Assembly (NCBI RefSeq): GCF_008386635.1
Contig: NZ_VUOE01000001.1
Location: forward strand, 1,612,001 to 1,676,000
Length of the DNA: 64,000 nt
DNA from: Maribacter flavus
GTDB taxonomy: Bacteria > Bacteroidota > Bacteroidia > Flavobacteriales > Flavobacteriaceae
Direction: 5' to 3'
The position numbers and the translations under genes are program-made. Below are positions 34,824 to 44,236 of this stretch, piece by piece; position 1 is the stretch's first letter, and each line of letters begins with the position of its first letter. The notes beneath the pieces were generated by a model. That model ran no database searches, was not told the origin of the DNA, and was given only the letters and a program-made list of their open reading frames with translations.

Positions 34824-34847
34824 TGCGCCTTTTATAAACGGACTATC

Positions 34848-34880
34848 GACTCCCACTTCATATGAAGCGGGAGTTTTTTT
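34848..34880 (+). terminator. Terminator after rpmF
   Basis: Stem GACTCCCACTTCA / TGAAGCGGGAGT with a two-base TA loop and one mismatch, followed by eight T. Confidence 0.88.
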
Positions 34881-34994
34881 TAGCCATAATCCAAATGTTT
34901 ACCGAAATAATCCGCTTTAGGCTTTTTAAGAGTGCATCGGTATCAAACACATTAATTTTTTCAAAAACAGGTTGTTTTGCCACAAAAAGTCGGC

Positions 34995-35011
34995 GAAAAT
35001 CACTAATTTTC
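34995..35011. promoter_or_regulatory. Inverted repeat in the fabH leader, possible operator
   Basis: GAAAAT-CACTA-ATTTTC lies 51 bases before the fabH ATG, in a gap that also holds an imperfect GTGTTTTTGAAAG/TTTTTCACAC repeat. It may regulate fatty-acid initiation; no known regulator motif is recognised. Confidence 0.3.
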
Positions 35012-35061
35012 ACAACTTTTGACGTGTTTTTGAAAGTTTTTCACACGAAAGCAATTAAAAT

Positions 35062-36054
35062 ATGACCAAAATTACAGCAGCCATAACCGCTGTGGGAGGC
35101 TATGTTCCCCAATTTATCCTCACCAATAAAATGTTGGAAGAAATGGTAGAAACCAATGATGAGTGGATTACTACCAGAACGGGAATCAAGGAACGACGCA
35201 TATTAAAAAAAGAGGAAGGGGAAGGTTCTTCCTATTTGGCCATCCAGGCGGCTAAACAGATCCTTCAAAAGAAAAACCTGGACCCGGCGGAAATAGATTT
35301 GGTCATCGTGGCCACCGCCACACCGGATAGTATGGTCGCCTCTACTGCGGCCTTTGTAGCATCGGAAATTGGTGCGAAGAACGCTTTTGCCTATGATCTT
35401 TTGGCGGCATGTTCCAGCTTTTTGTTCGGGATGTCCACTGCCGCCAGGTATATAGAATCTGGCCGATATAAAAAAGTATTGTTGATCGGGGCCGATAAAA
35501 TGTCCTCCATCATAGATTACACCGATCGTACGACTTGTATCATCTTTGGGGATGGTGCGGGTGCCGTACTGTTCGAACCCAATGAGGAGGGATTGGGACT
35601 AAAGGACGAATATCTTAGGGCCGATGGCTCTGGTCGTCAGTTTTTGGGCATGGAAGGGGGAGGCTCCTTAATGCCCGCAACGGAACAGACCGTAAAGGAC
35701 AAAAAACATTTTATATTTCAGGACGGGAAGACCGTATTCAAGTTTGCGGTCTCCAATATGGCAGATGTAGCGGAGCGCATCATGAAACGTAACAACCTTA
35801 CGGATACCGATGTATCCTGGTTGGTACCGCATCAGGCGAATAAACGCATCATCGATGCCACGGCCAATAGAATGGGGCTGGACCAATCCAAGGTATTGAT
35901 GAACATACAACGGTACGGCAATACCACATCGGCAACCCTACCTTTGCTGTTAAGCGATTACGAGGATAAATTAAAAAAAGGAGATAATTTAGTTTTTGCC
36001 GCCTTTGGTGGTGGATTTACATGGGGATCCATTTATTTAAAGTGGGCCTATTAA
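35062..36054 (+). CDS. fabH: Beta-ketoacyl-ACP synthase III
   Basis: 330 aa. The Cys-His-Asn triad is complete: Cys117 in LLAACSSF, His257 in VPHQANKRI and Asn287 in YGNTTSAT. DEWITTRTGIKERR near the start is typical of FabH. It condenses an acyl-CoA primer with malonyl-ACP to start fatty-acid synthesis; in flavobacteria primers are often branched. plsX, common between rpmF and fabH in other phyla, is absent here. accB follows 31 bases later. Confidence 0.96.
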   Translation: MTKITAAITAVGGYVPQFILTNKMLEEMVETNDEWITTRTGIKERRILKKEEGEGSSYLAIQAAKQILQKKNLDPAEIDLVIVATATPDSMVASTAAFVASEIGAKNAFAYDLLAACSSFLFGMSTAARYIESGRYKKVLLIGADKMSSIIDYTDRTTCIIFGDGAGAVLFEPNEEGLGLKDEYLRADGSGRQFLGMEGGGSLMPATEQTVKDKKHFIFQDGKTVFKFAVSNMADVAERIMKRNNLTDTDVSWLVPHQANKRIIDATANRMGLDQSKVLMNIQRYGNTTSATLPLLLSDYEDKLKKGDNLVFAAFGGGFTWGSIYLKWAY

Positions 36055-36085
36055 TTGGGAGACCAACTAACATTTAATTACAACT

Positions 36086-36583
36086 ATGGATATTAAAGAA
36101 ATTCAAAGCCTTATTAAATTCGTAGCTAAATCGGGAGCTAGTGAAGTGAAATTGGAGACGGATGACATCAAGATCACCATCCGTACCGGAAGCCCAGGCA
36201 GTGGCGAAACTACATTTGTACAATCCATTCCTATGGCCCAAGCGCCCGTAGCACCTACCGCTGCCCCACAAACGCAGCCAGAAGCACCTGCTACTCCTGC
36301 GGCCCCTGCCAAGGAAACGGAAAAGAAAGAGGACGATTCCAAATACATTACGATCAAATCGCCTATTATTGGAACTTTTTACAGAAAACCATCTCCGGAC
36401 AAACCCGCCTTTGTGGAAGTTGGGGACAAGATTGCTGCCGGTGACGTTCTTTGCGTTATCGAGGCCATGAAGTTGTTCAACGATATCGAGTCTGAAGTGG
36501 CAGGTACCATTGTTAAGGTATTGGTAGATGACTCCTCACCAGTGGAGTTTGATCAACCATTGTTCTTAGTAGATCCATCATAA
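36086..36583 (+). CDS. accB: Biotin carboxyl carrier protein of acetyl-CoA carboxylase
   Basis: 165 aa. An N-terminal dimerisation segment (MDIKEIQSLIKFV), a Pro/Ala-rich hinge (about 52-76), then the biotinyl domain with EAMKL and Lys129 as the biotinylation site. It carries carboxybiotin between AccC and the transferase. accC lies 83 bases downstream, a gap that contains a repeat. Confidence 0.97.
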   Translation: MDIKEIQSLIKFVAKSGASEVKLETDDIKITIRTGSPGSGETTFVQSIPMAQAPVAPTAAPQTQPEAPATPAAPAKETEKKEDDSKYITIKSPIIGTFYRKPSPDKPAFVEVGDKIAAGDVLCVIEAMKLFNDIESEVAGTIVKVLVDDSSPVEFDQPLFLVDPS

Positions 36584-36606
36584 GGTTAAACCGCAAGCAT
36601 CGAGTG

Positions 36607-36660
36607 CCAAATACCAAAAATGCTATTTTGGAATTTGGAATTTGAAGTTTGGAATTCGAA
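36607..36660. repeat. GGAATTTGGAATTTGAAG-type repeat between accB and accC
   Basis: Holds CCAAAAATGCTATTTTGG (hairpin) followed by tandem GGAATTTGGAATTTGAAGTT. The pattern resembles the ends of four-helix-bundle cassettes, such as that at 63372-63820 read in reverse. It looks like a scar in an essential operon. Confidence 0.45.
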
Positions 36661-36666
36661 ACTGTT

Positions 36667-38019
36667 ATGTTTAAAAAAATACTGATTGCAAATAGGGGAG
36701 AAATTGCGCTGCGCGTTATCCGTACCTGTAAGGAAATGGGTATAAAAACGGTAGCGGTGTACAGCAAGGCCGATGAGGAAAGCCTTCATGTGCGTTTTGC
36801 GGATGAGGCCGTTTGTATAGGACCTGCACCCAGTAGCGAATCCTATTTGAAAATACCGAATATCATTGCGGCGGCAGAAATCACTAATGCGGACGCGATT
36901 CATCCCGGTTATGGTTTCCTTTCGGAAAACTCCAAGTTCTCCAAGATATGTGCGGAGCACGATATCAAGTTCATTGGGGCCTCTGCGGAACAAATAGACC
37001 GTATGGGCGATAAGGCCACGGCCAAGGCGACCATGAAGGCGGCCGGCGTACCCTGTGTACCTGGATCGGACGGACTCTTGAAGGATCTGGCCGATGCCAA
37101 GAAGACCGCCAAGAAAATGGGCTATCCCGTTATGATCAAGGCCACTGCCGGAGGTGGTGGTAAGGGAATGCGGGCCGTTTGGAGCGAGGACGAAATGGAG
37201 GCCCACTTTGAAAGTGCCGTAAAAGAGGCCAAGGCGGCCTTTGGGAACGGAGGGATGTATATGGAAAAGCTGATCGAGGAGCCTAGGCATATTGAAATCC
37301 AAGTGGTGGGCGACCAATATGGCAAGGCCTGTCACCTGTCCGAACGTGACTGTTCAGTACAGCGTCGCCATCAAAAATTAACGGAGGAAACCCCATCCCC
37401 TTTTATGACGGACAAACTCCGGGACGAAATGGGAAAAGCCGCCGTAAAGGCAGCGGAATATATCAAATACGAAGGGGCCGGTACGGTAGAGTTTTTGGTG
37501 GACAAACACCGTAAATTCTACTTTATGGAGATGAACACCCGTATCCAGGTAGAGCATCCCATTACGGAGCAGGTCATCGATTACGATTTGATCCGTGAAC
37601 AGATTTTGGTTGCTGCCGGGGTACCTATTTCCGGAAAGAACTATTTTCCAAAACTGCACTCCATAGAATGTAGAATCAATGCGGAGGATCCTTACAACAA
37701 CTTTAGGCCATCGCCGGGCAAGATTACTACCTTGCACATACCCGGAGGCCATGGCGTTCGTATGGATACGCACGTATACAGTGGCTATAGCATACCGCCC
37801 AACTACGATTCCATGATCGCCAAGTTGATTACCACCGCACAGACACGGGAAGAAGCGATCAATAAGATGAAAAGGGCCTTGGACGAGTTTGTGATCGAGG
37901 GCATAAAGACCACGATACCCTTCCATAGGCAATTGATGGACCATCCGGATTATTTGGCGGGGAACTATACCACCGCCTTTATGAATGATTTTAAGATGGA
38001 CCCCCCAAAGGAAAATTAA
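36667..38019 (+). CDS. accC: Biotin carboxylase subunit of acetyl-CoA carboxylase
   Basis: 450 aa from the ATG at 36667, giving the standard start [19 protein letters not shown]; a TTG six codons earlier lies in the repeat and is rejected. ATP-grasp features are [11 protein letters not shown] (glycine-rich loop), [14 protein letters not shown] (catalytic Glu and Arg) and [10 protein letters not shown]. It carboxylates biotin on AccB using bicarbonate and ATP. It is last in the unit, followed by a strong terminator. Confidence 0.97.
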   Translation: MFKKILIANRGEIALRVIRTCKEMGIKTVAVYSKADEESLHVRFADEAVCIGPAPSSESYLKIPNIIAAAEITNADAIHPGYGFLSENSKFSKICAEHDIKFIGASAEQIDRMGDKATAKATMKAAGVPCVPGSDGLLKDLADAKKTAKKMGYPVMIKATAGGGGKGMRAVWSEDEMEAHFESAVKEAKAAFGNGGMYMEKLIEEPRHIEIQVVGDQYGKACHLSERDCSVQRRHQKLTEETPSPFMTDKLRDEMGKAAVKAAEYIKYEGAGTVEFLVDKHRKFYFMEMNTRIQVEHPITEQVIDYDLIREQILVAAGVPISGKNYFPKLHSIECRINAEDPYNNFRPSPGKITTLHIPGGHGVRMDTHVYSGYSIPPNYDSMIAKLITTAQTREEAINKMKRALDEFVIEGIKTTIPFHRQLMDHPDYLAGNYTTAFMNDFKMDPPKEN

Positions 38020-38024
38020 AATGT

Positions 38025-38057
38025 AAAACTCCAACAGCAATGTTGGAGTTTTTTTTT
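38025..38057 (+). terminator. Terminator after accC
   Basis: AACTCCAAC-AGCAAT-GTTGGAGTT followed by a run of T, a canonical rho-independent terminator. Confidence 0.92.
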
Positions 38058-38068
38058 GTTGCGAACTG

Positions 38069-38240
38069 GTCACTTCGACTCCGCTCAGTGACCCAAATAA
38101 GTCCATTCGGGCATTGAGAAGATTGCTTGTCCCCAAGCGTATTCCCAGAGTAGCCTGTCCTGAGCGTATACCCTGAGCGGAGTCGAAGGGAGTCGAGGGA
38201 GAGTCGAACGGAAGCGAAGGATAGTCGAAGGGAGACGAAA
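38069..38240. repeat. REP-like repeats with GTCGAAGG tandem decay
   Basis: Starts with a palindrome, GTCACT...AGTGAC around TCGACTCCGCTC, then at 38170-38240 a chain of about five imperfect 11-12-bp units of the form AGTCGAAGGG. It marks the left border of the AT-rich insert. The remainder up to 38472 is AT-rich without a gene. Confidence 0.6.
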
Positions 38241-38472
38241 TGCCAACCTCCTAAAGAATTATCAATAATAGATTTGTGTCAAACCATCATCAAAAACGGA
38301 CCAACCACAAACCTGTAATACTTTTCCTAACAAGGATTTAATTATCTTAGGCGCACAGTGGGTATATGATCAAATGATTATATGTAATTGTTGCCAGTAA
38401 TATTGAAACACAAGAAAGATTATACATTAATAATCATTTTAAATATATATTTCCGTTTTAGCATAAAAAATT

Positions 38473-40140
38473 ATGAGGCGACAATATTACCTTTTAACAC
38501 TAATCATACTAATAATAGGTTGTGAAAAAGAACAAACCTCTACGGAAAAGCAAATAGATATAATAGATGAAGTTTTAGAAAATGAAGACATTGACATTTC
38601 TTATATATTGGAAAATCCCATTATATATGAGAGCGTGAATTTCACCTTATCTATTAAAAACAATGAGCTTGGAATATCGAAAATAGAAGCTCAAATTGCT
38701 GATGAAATTGTTGCTCAAGTAGAAGATGGCAAAGAATTGGGGATAAACTTGAACCCTGATAATTTTCCCGCAGGAGACACTATCTTAACCTTAATAATCA
38801 CAGATGCAAACGGTAATATTACCCAACACAATTATCCTATAAGCTTTCATAGAGTTCTATTGGAATTGGATTTAAAAGAAAACTTTTTCTTACCACCCCA
38901 ATTTGTCGATTTTTATTTTTTCGCATCAGCTATAGATGGATCATTATTGGCATCAATAAAAATTGACCCCATATCCCAAAATTTCAAATTAACAACACCA
39001 ATCGATATTTCTCCAGAGACGCCTTATTCGCTTACCTATGCGGCTATAGCTAGAGATATAAATAATACGTATACATTAACCAATCTATTTACAATTAAAG
39101 ACCTCACCAGGAATAATTTACCTTTATTTTCACCCAAAGGGATATTATATTACGGTGCTTCGTCAAGAAGTGAATATAGCACTAATGGATTCCCAGATGA
39201 TGATGTAATCAATATCGGTACAGTTTTTCCAAGTTACGGATATGATGTAGGGTATTATTCTAACACGAAAACCTTCGTTGTGGACAATATTGAAATGAAT
39301 TTTGAAGATAGAGATATAACAAATTACTATGTTCCCTATCATAACTTATCTCAAAACGATTACGCTTATATCTGGCTTAATAAACAAGAACTATCATCAG
39401 ATTTTGTATTGGACTTCAATAATTTACTTAGGGACGGTATAGAGTCAAGAATTTTCGATGCTTCTTACAATGATGGCAAAGGAGATGGTAGATTTGGCTA
39501 TTTGACCATATTGGGCTATAATAATTCCCAAGATTTTCAGGATGGTATTTTTCATTATCTATGGCAAAGAAACCATGCAATAGATGCCTCATTCCCCACA
39601 GTCAATACTATACCGTATTTTTTAAACACAACTTTTGAAACATATAGTCATATTTACCAATGGGAAGACTATTATACAAATAGAATAGGGGTGCCATTAG
39701 AATCTTATAATATCCCGGTATGGTCATTTGAATATATTCAAAATGGAAAAGAAATAGATATTATTAAAAACGGAGATGGCCATACTTCTGGCAAGATTTT
39801 TTTAAATAATTTAAATGATGAAGCCATTATAAATGGAAAAAGAACCATTTACAATTGGAGTTACCTCTTTGATAGCCAGAATACTGAAAAGATAATCTTA
39901 CCAGAATTACCAGATGATCTAAAGAATTCAGAGTTTGGGAGTTTACATAGCTCTAACAGCCTTTTAATAGAAAGGGTACTACTTAATAGCTATGATGGTA
40001 TCTCAAGTTATCCTGATTATTTGGATAAGGTCATAAAAACGAATGAAAATATTTTAAAAGTTACTCCTAAGGTTGAAGCCAAATTTATAAACAGGAGGGG
40101 AAATCAATGGGTAATAGAAAGTGATAAGTTCTTTTACTGA
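38473..40140 (+). CDS. Unrecognised 555-aa lipoprotein
   Basis: I do not recognise this gene. It has a lipoprotein signal (LIILIIGC). Residues about 45-125 look like an Ig-like beta-sandwich (YESVNFTLSIKNNEL ... GDTILTLIITDANGN). The large remainder is rich in Asn, Tyr, Asp and Ile with no repeats or catalytic motif I can see; FPDDDVINIGTVFPSYGYDV and YNDGKGDGRFGYL could be Asp/Asn-rich turns that bind calcium. Base composition is clearly lower in GC than the neighbours: 23 and 15 G/C in the 60-base lines at 38701 and 39601, against 38 at 37141. This suggests acquisition. It is probably surface or periplasmic. Confidence 0.7.
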   Translation: MRRQYYLLTLIILIIGCEKEQTSTEKQIDIIDEVLENEDIDISYILENPIIYESVNFTLSIKNNELGISKIEAQIADEIVAQVEDGKELGINLNPDNFPAGDTILTLIITDANGNITQHNYPISFHRVLLELDLKENFFLPPQFVDFYFFASAIDGSLLASIKIDPISQNFKLTTPIDISPETPYSLTYAAIARDINNTYTLTNLFTIKDLTRNNLPLFSPKGILYYGASSRSEYSTNGFPDDDVINIGTVFPSYGYDVGYYSNTKTFVVDNIEMNFEDRDITNYYVPYHNLSQNDYAYIWLNKQELSSDFVLDFNNLLRDGIESRIFDASYNDGKGDGRFGYLTILGYNNSQDFQDGIFHYLWQRNHAIDASFPTVNTIPYFLNTTFETYSHIYQWEDYYTNRIGVPLESYNIPVWSFEYIQNGKEIDIIKNGDGHTSGKIFLNNLNDEAIINGKRTIYNWSYLFDSQNTEKIILPELPDDLKNSEFGSLHSSNSLLIERVLLNSYDGISSYPDYLDKVIKTNENILKVTPKVEAKFINRRGNQWVIESDKFFY

Positions 40141-40470
40141 TTTCTTTTGTTTGAAGAATTTATTGATAGATTTTTCTCTTCATTTAATTATACAATAATA
40201 AAATTCAGAAGCAAACTTAAGCGGTGTATAATTAATTGTGGCCGGAATTTCCAACTGGAAATTCCTGCAATCAATTATCTTTAGAATACAAAACACCTAA
40301 TATGGTATATAAATTAACAGCGTAAATCTATTTTTAACCTGTAGCCATATTTCAGGACTAGACATTGAACGGGAAAATCTAGGAAAGAATATGTTACTGA
40401 ATATTGTGATAAAATTAGGTCCGGGCACTTGGAATATTCCAATTTTCGGAAGGAATTGCAATTGAGAATA
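40141..40470. other. AT-rich intergenic region with a long palindrome
   Basis: Apart from the 40244-40283 repeat (own entry), whose palindrome extends outward to about 40228-40280 (ATAATTAATTG ... CAATCAATTAT), nothing is recognised. Confidence 0.5.
40244..40283. repeat. Palindrome plus direct repeat, left copy
   Basis: GGAATTTCCA-AC-TGGAAATTCC is a perfect 10-bp inverted repeat (40244-40265). It is followed by TGCAATCAATTATCTTTA, which recurs exactly at 41553-41570, with the preceding AATTTCCA also shared at the same distance. Confidence 0.75.
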
Positions 40471-40725
40471 ATGGATTCTGAGGACATAGAAATTATTATG
40501 AAGCGAGTGGACCGTGATTTGAGTCACATGGCTGCTGCCGATATTACAAGAAGCAAGGGAAAACAAATGTTCTACGGTGGATTGGCTATTATGGCCTGCG
40601 GTATACTGGGGACTACAACCACCTATCTCGGAATTCTAGATCTTGGTGACCAATTTATATTAGCCTATGGTCCGGCTCTTGGTTTAGGAATGGCCGTAGT
40701 TGGAATGCATAAAATGAGCAGTTAG
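40471..40725 (+). CDS. Small hypothetical membrane protein
   Basis: 84 aa from the ATG at 40471. A charged N-terminal helix (EDIEIIMKRVDRDLSHM) is followed by two membrane segments (about 32-48 and 57-77) rich in Gly/Ala. No family is recognised. It lies within the AT-rich insert and between the two direct repeats. A TTG 14 codons upstream would add nothing typical. Confidence 0.5.
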   Translation: MDSEDIEIIMKRVDRDLSHMAAADITRSKGKQMFYGGLAIMACGILGTTTTYLGILDLGDQFILAYGPALGLGMAVVGMHKMSS

Positions 40726-40841
40726 AAAACGTTTGCTAAAAAAATGTAAAATCAATTCCAGGTGGATTTTCGGAAATATCAAATGAATATTTCCGTTCCA
40801 AAAACTCGCACTAATCATACATACAACGTTGAATAATAATT

Positions 40842-41459
40842 ATGAGAGAGTTCATCACTTCTACCTATTTAGTCGTATTCTTCTGTATTAATCTCGCAAG
40901 TCAAGAATCCGAATTTTTAGACGGAAAAATTATCACAAGAAAAGGAGACACGTTGAAGGGGCAGATTAAAGTACAAAATAGGTTTAGGAGTTTTAATAAA
41001 ATTATTTACCTAGATAATGAAGGAAATGAAAAAAAAGTTGCAGTGGATAGTATTAAGAGCTATGAAAGGGGTAAAGAATTCTTTGAAACATTAATTATAA
41101 ACTCTAAACTTTTTGTCTTGGCCAAACGAATTATCCTAGGCCCGAATATGACTCTTTATTATAGAAATGAGGCCACTGAAGTTTTTCCTGGACTATTAGA
41201 TATGGACGGTGTATTACCAAAAGTCTTGAATAATGAATATCGCTATAAATACCTAAAAGACAAGAATAATAATGTTATTACCTTGTCTTTTACAAGAAGA
41301 GCGGGAGAGACACCCTTTAAGGATATTGTTGAGAAATTAAATTCTAAACCACTCCATAAAAATAAAAGCCTTAAAAGATTCTTATCTGAATATCCGAACA
41401 TAATCAAAAAAATAGAAGCCAAGCAAATAACTAAAATCGAGGAGGTTGTAGTAGAATGA
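40842..41459 (+). CDS. Secreted GDTL-motif protein, paralogue of the gene at 31279
   Basis: 205 aa with a short signal peptide (about 1-22). The same motif order as the protein at 31279 is visible: TRKGDTLKGQI, a NEGNEKKVAVDSIKSYERG block, and near the end FLSEYPNIIKKI, corresponding to FFSDCPPLADKI there. Identity is otherwise low. This copy has much lower GC and lies in the insert, so it may have been acquired separately rather than duplicated locally. The function is unknown. Confidence 0.7.
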   Translation: MREFITSTYLVVFFCINLASQESEFLDGKIITRKGDTLKGQIKVQNRFRSFNKIIYLDNEGNEKKVAVDSIKSYERGKEFFETLIINSKLFVLAKRIILGPNMTLYYRNEATEVFPGLLDMDGVLPKVLNNEYRYKYLKDKNNNVITLSFTRRAGETPFKDIVEKLNSKPLHKNKSLKRFLSEYPNIIKKIEAKQITKIEEVVVE

Positions 41460-41530
41460 AACAATGTTAGTGGAGAATACTGGAAGAATTAAATAACTAT
41501 TGCTAGTATCGTTTAATATTTATTGTCTTT

Positions 41531-41570
41531 AGAATTTCCATTTTGAAGTCCTTGCAATCAATTATCTTTA
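41531..41570. repeat. Direct repeat, right copy, overlapping a promoter
   Basis: Imperfect 40-bp copy of 40244-40283 (last 18 bases identical). TATCTTTA at 41563-41570 has the -7 box shape, 20 bases before the hydrolase ATG, so this copy probably serves as that gene's promoter. The inverted arm of the left copy is degenerate here. Confidence 0.65.
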
Positions 41571-41590
41571 AACAAGAAGTCCATTCCTAT

Positions 41591-42982
41591 ATGAGAACCC
41601 TCCCCACAGTCCTTATTTTATTCCTTTCGGCCTTCACGGTAACTGCGCAGGACATCACCGGAGATTGGCATGGGGGGTTACAAGTTCAGGGTATCCAATT
41701 ACGGGTGGTGTTTCATATTCAGGAGGAAGGCGAGGGCTATACCGCTACCATGGACAGTCCTGACCAAGGGGCCAAGGATATTCCGGTGACTTCCACGTCT
41801 TTTGAAAATCAAGTATTAAAAATAAACATGCCCAATCTGGGGATTGTCTACGAAGGTACTTTAAACGAGGCCGGCACTATAACGGGAGATTTTAACCAAT
41901 TTGGGCAAATCCTACCCTTGGAACTGAGCAGGGAAGCTGCAAAAAAAGAAACGGTGCTGCGGCCCCAGGAACCTACAAAGCCTTATCCTTACTATACTGA
42001 AGAAATCACCTTTAGAAATGAAAAGGCGGATATAGAGCTGGCCGGGACCTTGAGCCTGCCAAAACAAGAAGGTGTTTTTCCCGTGGTGGTCTTGATCAGT
42101 GGGAGCGGACCCCAAAACAGGGACGAGGAATTGTTTGGGCACCGGCCTTTTTTGGTCTTGGCAGATTACCTCACCCGCAACGGCATTGCCGTCCTCCGCT
42201 ATGACGACCGTGGTACGGCCCTCTCCACCGGGAATTTTGAATCGGCCACCAGTGAGGATTTTTCAGAAGACGTGGAAGCCGCCGTGGCCTATTTACGAAC
42301 CCGAACGGAAATCGATAAAAATAACATCGGACTTATTGGCCACAGTGAAGGGGGTATGATCGCGCCCATGGTGGCGAGTCGGGATAAGGACATCGCCTTT
42401 ATCGTGCTCATGGCGGGCGTAGGGATTCCCGGGGACGAATTGCTGTTGTTACAGCAGCGGGCTGTGGGAAAGGTTTCGGGCCTCAGCGAGACCCTATTGA
42501 TGGATATTGAAACGGGCAATAGAACCGTTTTTTCCATGATCAAGGAATCCACGGACCTGACGCAATTAAGTGCGGACCTTACCCAATACTTTAAAGAACA
42601 TCCGGGACCAAGCAAACCCCCAGGGGTTGATGTAGATACGTATGCCCAATTACGGGTAGATCAGTTGCTGAATCCATGGTGGCTGCATTTTATCCGTTAT
42701 GACCCGGCGGGTACGCTAGGGGAAGTGGCATGTCCTGTACTGGCCATTAACGGGGAAATGGACGTACAGGTGCCCCCACGGGAAAATCTGACCGCTATCC
42801 AAGAAGCCTTGGAAGGTGGAGGAAATACGCAGGTGACCATCAAGGAACTCCCAACGCTGAACCATTTGTTCCAGGAAAGTACTACGGGTTCTCCAACCGA
42901 ATATGGGCAGATTTCCCAGACCCTGGCCCCGGAAGCACTTGATACGATGCTGTTATGGATCCAAAAACAGGTACGGCCATGA
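41591..42982 (+). CDS. Secreted alpha/beta hydrolase with N-terminal beta domain
   Basis: 463 aa from the ATG at 41591, which gives a proper signal peptide (ends VTAQD); an upstream TTG is rejected. Residues about 20-125 form a beta-sandwich-like module (GDWHGGLQVQGIQLRVVFHI) often fused to this hydrolase type. The catalytic domain has VVLISGSGPQNRDEE (oxyanion), RYDDRGTALS, the nucleophile elbow GHSEGG, NGEMDVQVPP (Asp region) and LNHLFQE (His). It resembles serine aminopeptidase S33-like esterases of Bacteroidetes; a peptidase role is not shown. It overlaps the next start by four bases. Confidence 0.87.
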   Translation: MRTLPTVLILFLSAFTVTAQDITGDWHGGLQVQGIQLRVVFHIQEEGEGYTATMDSPDQGAKDIPVTSTSFENQVLKINMPNLGIVYEGTLNEAGTITGDFNQFGQILPLELSREAAKKETVLRPQEPTKPYPYYTEEITFRNEKADIELAGTLSLPKQEGVFPVVVLISGSGPQNRDEELFGHRPFLVLADYLTRNGIAVLRYDDRGTALSTGNFESATSEDFSEDVEAAVAYLRTRTEIDKNNIGLIGHSEGGMIAPMVASRDKDIAFIVLMAGVGIPGDELLLLQQRAVGKVSGLSETLLMDIETGNRTVFSMIKESTDLTQLSADLTQYFKEHPGPSKPPGVDVDTYAQLRVDQLLNPWWLHFIRYDPAGTLGEVACPVLAINGEMDVQVPPRENLTAIQEALEGGGNTQVTIKELPTLNHLFQESTTGSPTEYGQISQTLAPEALDTMLLWIQKQVRP

Positions 42983-44091
42983 ACCTGAGCTATTGGGAAC
43001 GAAAATCGTGGCTGTCCGAGGTAGATTTCACCATCATCGGTAGTGGAATCGTAGGGCTGACCTGCGCGTTACGACTTCGCGAAAAACATCCTAAAGCGAA
43101 CATTTTGGTTTTGGAACGGGGCGTTTTGCCCCAGGGCGCCAGCACCAAAAACGCGGGTTTTGCCTGTTTTGGAAGTATTTCGGAAATCCTGTCCGACCTA
43201 AAATCCCATTCCGAGGAGGAACTATTGTCCTTGGTGGAACAGCGCTATTGGGGCATCCAATCCCTTCGGGAACTTTTGGGCGATGATAACATCGGGTATT
43301 ACAAGTATGGGGGGCATGAAGTGTTTTTGGAAAAGGATGCCGACTTATACGAACAATGCTTGGATAAATTGGAGTATATCAATGCCTTGCTGAGGCCTAT
43401 TTTTAAGCAAGCTCCTTTTGAAGTTTCGGACAATAGGTTTCGTTTCAAAGGTATCCAGGAGAACTATATCACCCATCGGCTGGAAGGGCAAATAAATACG
43501 GGGAATATGATGCGGTCCCTGCTTCAGAAAGTACAAACAACGGGAATACAGATTTTGAATGCCACCGAGGTTAAAAAAATCGAAGATTTGGGAAGATCGG
43601 TTTTGGTTTCTTGTGCACATTTTGACTTTAAAACAAATAAACTTTTGATTGCCACGAACGGCTTTGCCCAACAATTGTTGCGCGAAGAAGTACAACCCGC
43701 CCGAGCCCAAGTAATCATCACCAAGCCTATTCCAGGTCTGGCCATCAAGGGTACCTTCCATTTTGATGAGGGCTATTATTACTTCCGTAACATCGATAAC
43801 CGAATCCTCTTTGGTGGCGGAAGAAACCTCGATTTCAATATGGAGGAAACAACGGAATTCGGTTCCACACAAGTCGTTCAGGATAAATTGAAAGACCTCT
43901 TACAAACGGTGATTTTGCCTCATCAAGAGGTTGAGATCGATTATGGTTGGAGCGGCATCATGGGCGTAGGTTCCCAAAAACGGCCTATCATCAAACCACT
44001 TTCTGAAAACGTGGCCTGTGGCGTACGCCTAGGAGGTATGGGCATCGCCATTGGAACCTCTGTAGGAAGGCAATTGGGCGACCTGTTTTAA
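42979..44091 (+). CDS. FAD-dependent oxidoreductase (DAO/glycine-oxidase-like)
   Basis: 370 aa from the ATG that overlaps the upstream stop (ATGA); an ATG eight codons earlier is less likely. The FAD dinucleotide fold is VDFTIIGSGIVGLTCALRLR, then ERGVLPQGASTKNAGFACFG, and the C-terminal DYGWSGIMGVGSQKRPII with the final GGMGIAIGTSVG. This is the amino-acid oxidase / gamma-glutamylputrescine oxidase superfamily, which oxidises a primary or secondary amine. The substrate is not predictable. It is translationally coupled to the hydrolase gene. Confidence 0.9.
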   Translation: MNLSYWERKSWLSEVDFTIIGSGIVGLTCALRLREKHPKANILVLERGVLPQGASTKNAGFACFGSISEILSDLKSHSEEELLSLVEQRYWGIQSLRELLGDDNIGYYKYGGHEVFLEKDADLYEQCLDKLEYINALLRPIFKQAPFEVSDNRFRFKGIQENYITHRLEGQINTGNMMRSLLQKVQTTGIQILNATEVKKIEDLGRSVLVSCAHFDFKTNKLLIATNGFAQQLLREEVQPARAQVIITKPIPGLAIKGTFHFDEGYYYFRNIDNRILFGGGRNLDFNMEETTEFGSTQVVQDKLKDLLQTVILPHQEVEIDYGWSGIMGVGSQKRPIIKPLSENVACGVRLGGMGIAIGTSVGRQLGDLF

Positions 44092-44236
44092 GGAAAATAT
44101 ACCGTACACCTATTTTTAATCCATCTTATCCCTCACCCTATTGCAGATGCTATTTTCTTCCTATATTGCATGTTCCCGTTTCTGGGAATAAAGTGCCCCA
44201 AGCCTTTATAATGTCTTCCTACATTTTTGCTTTTTT

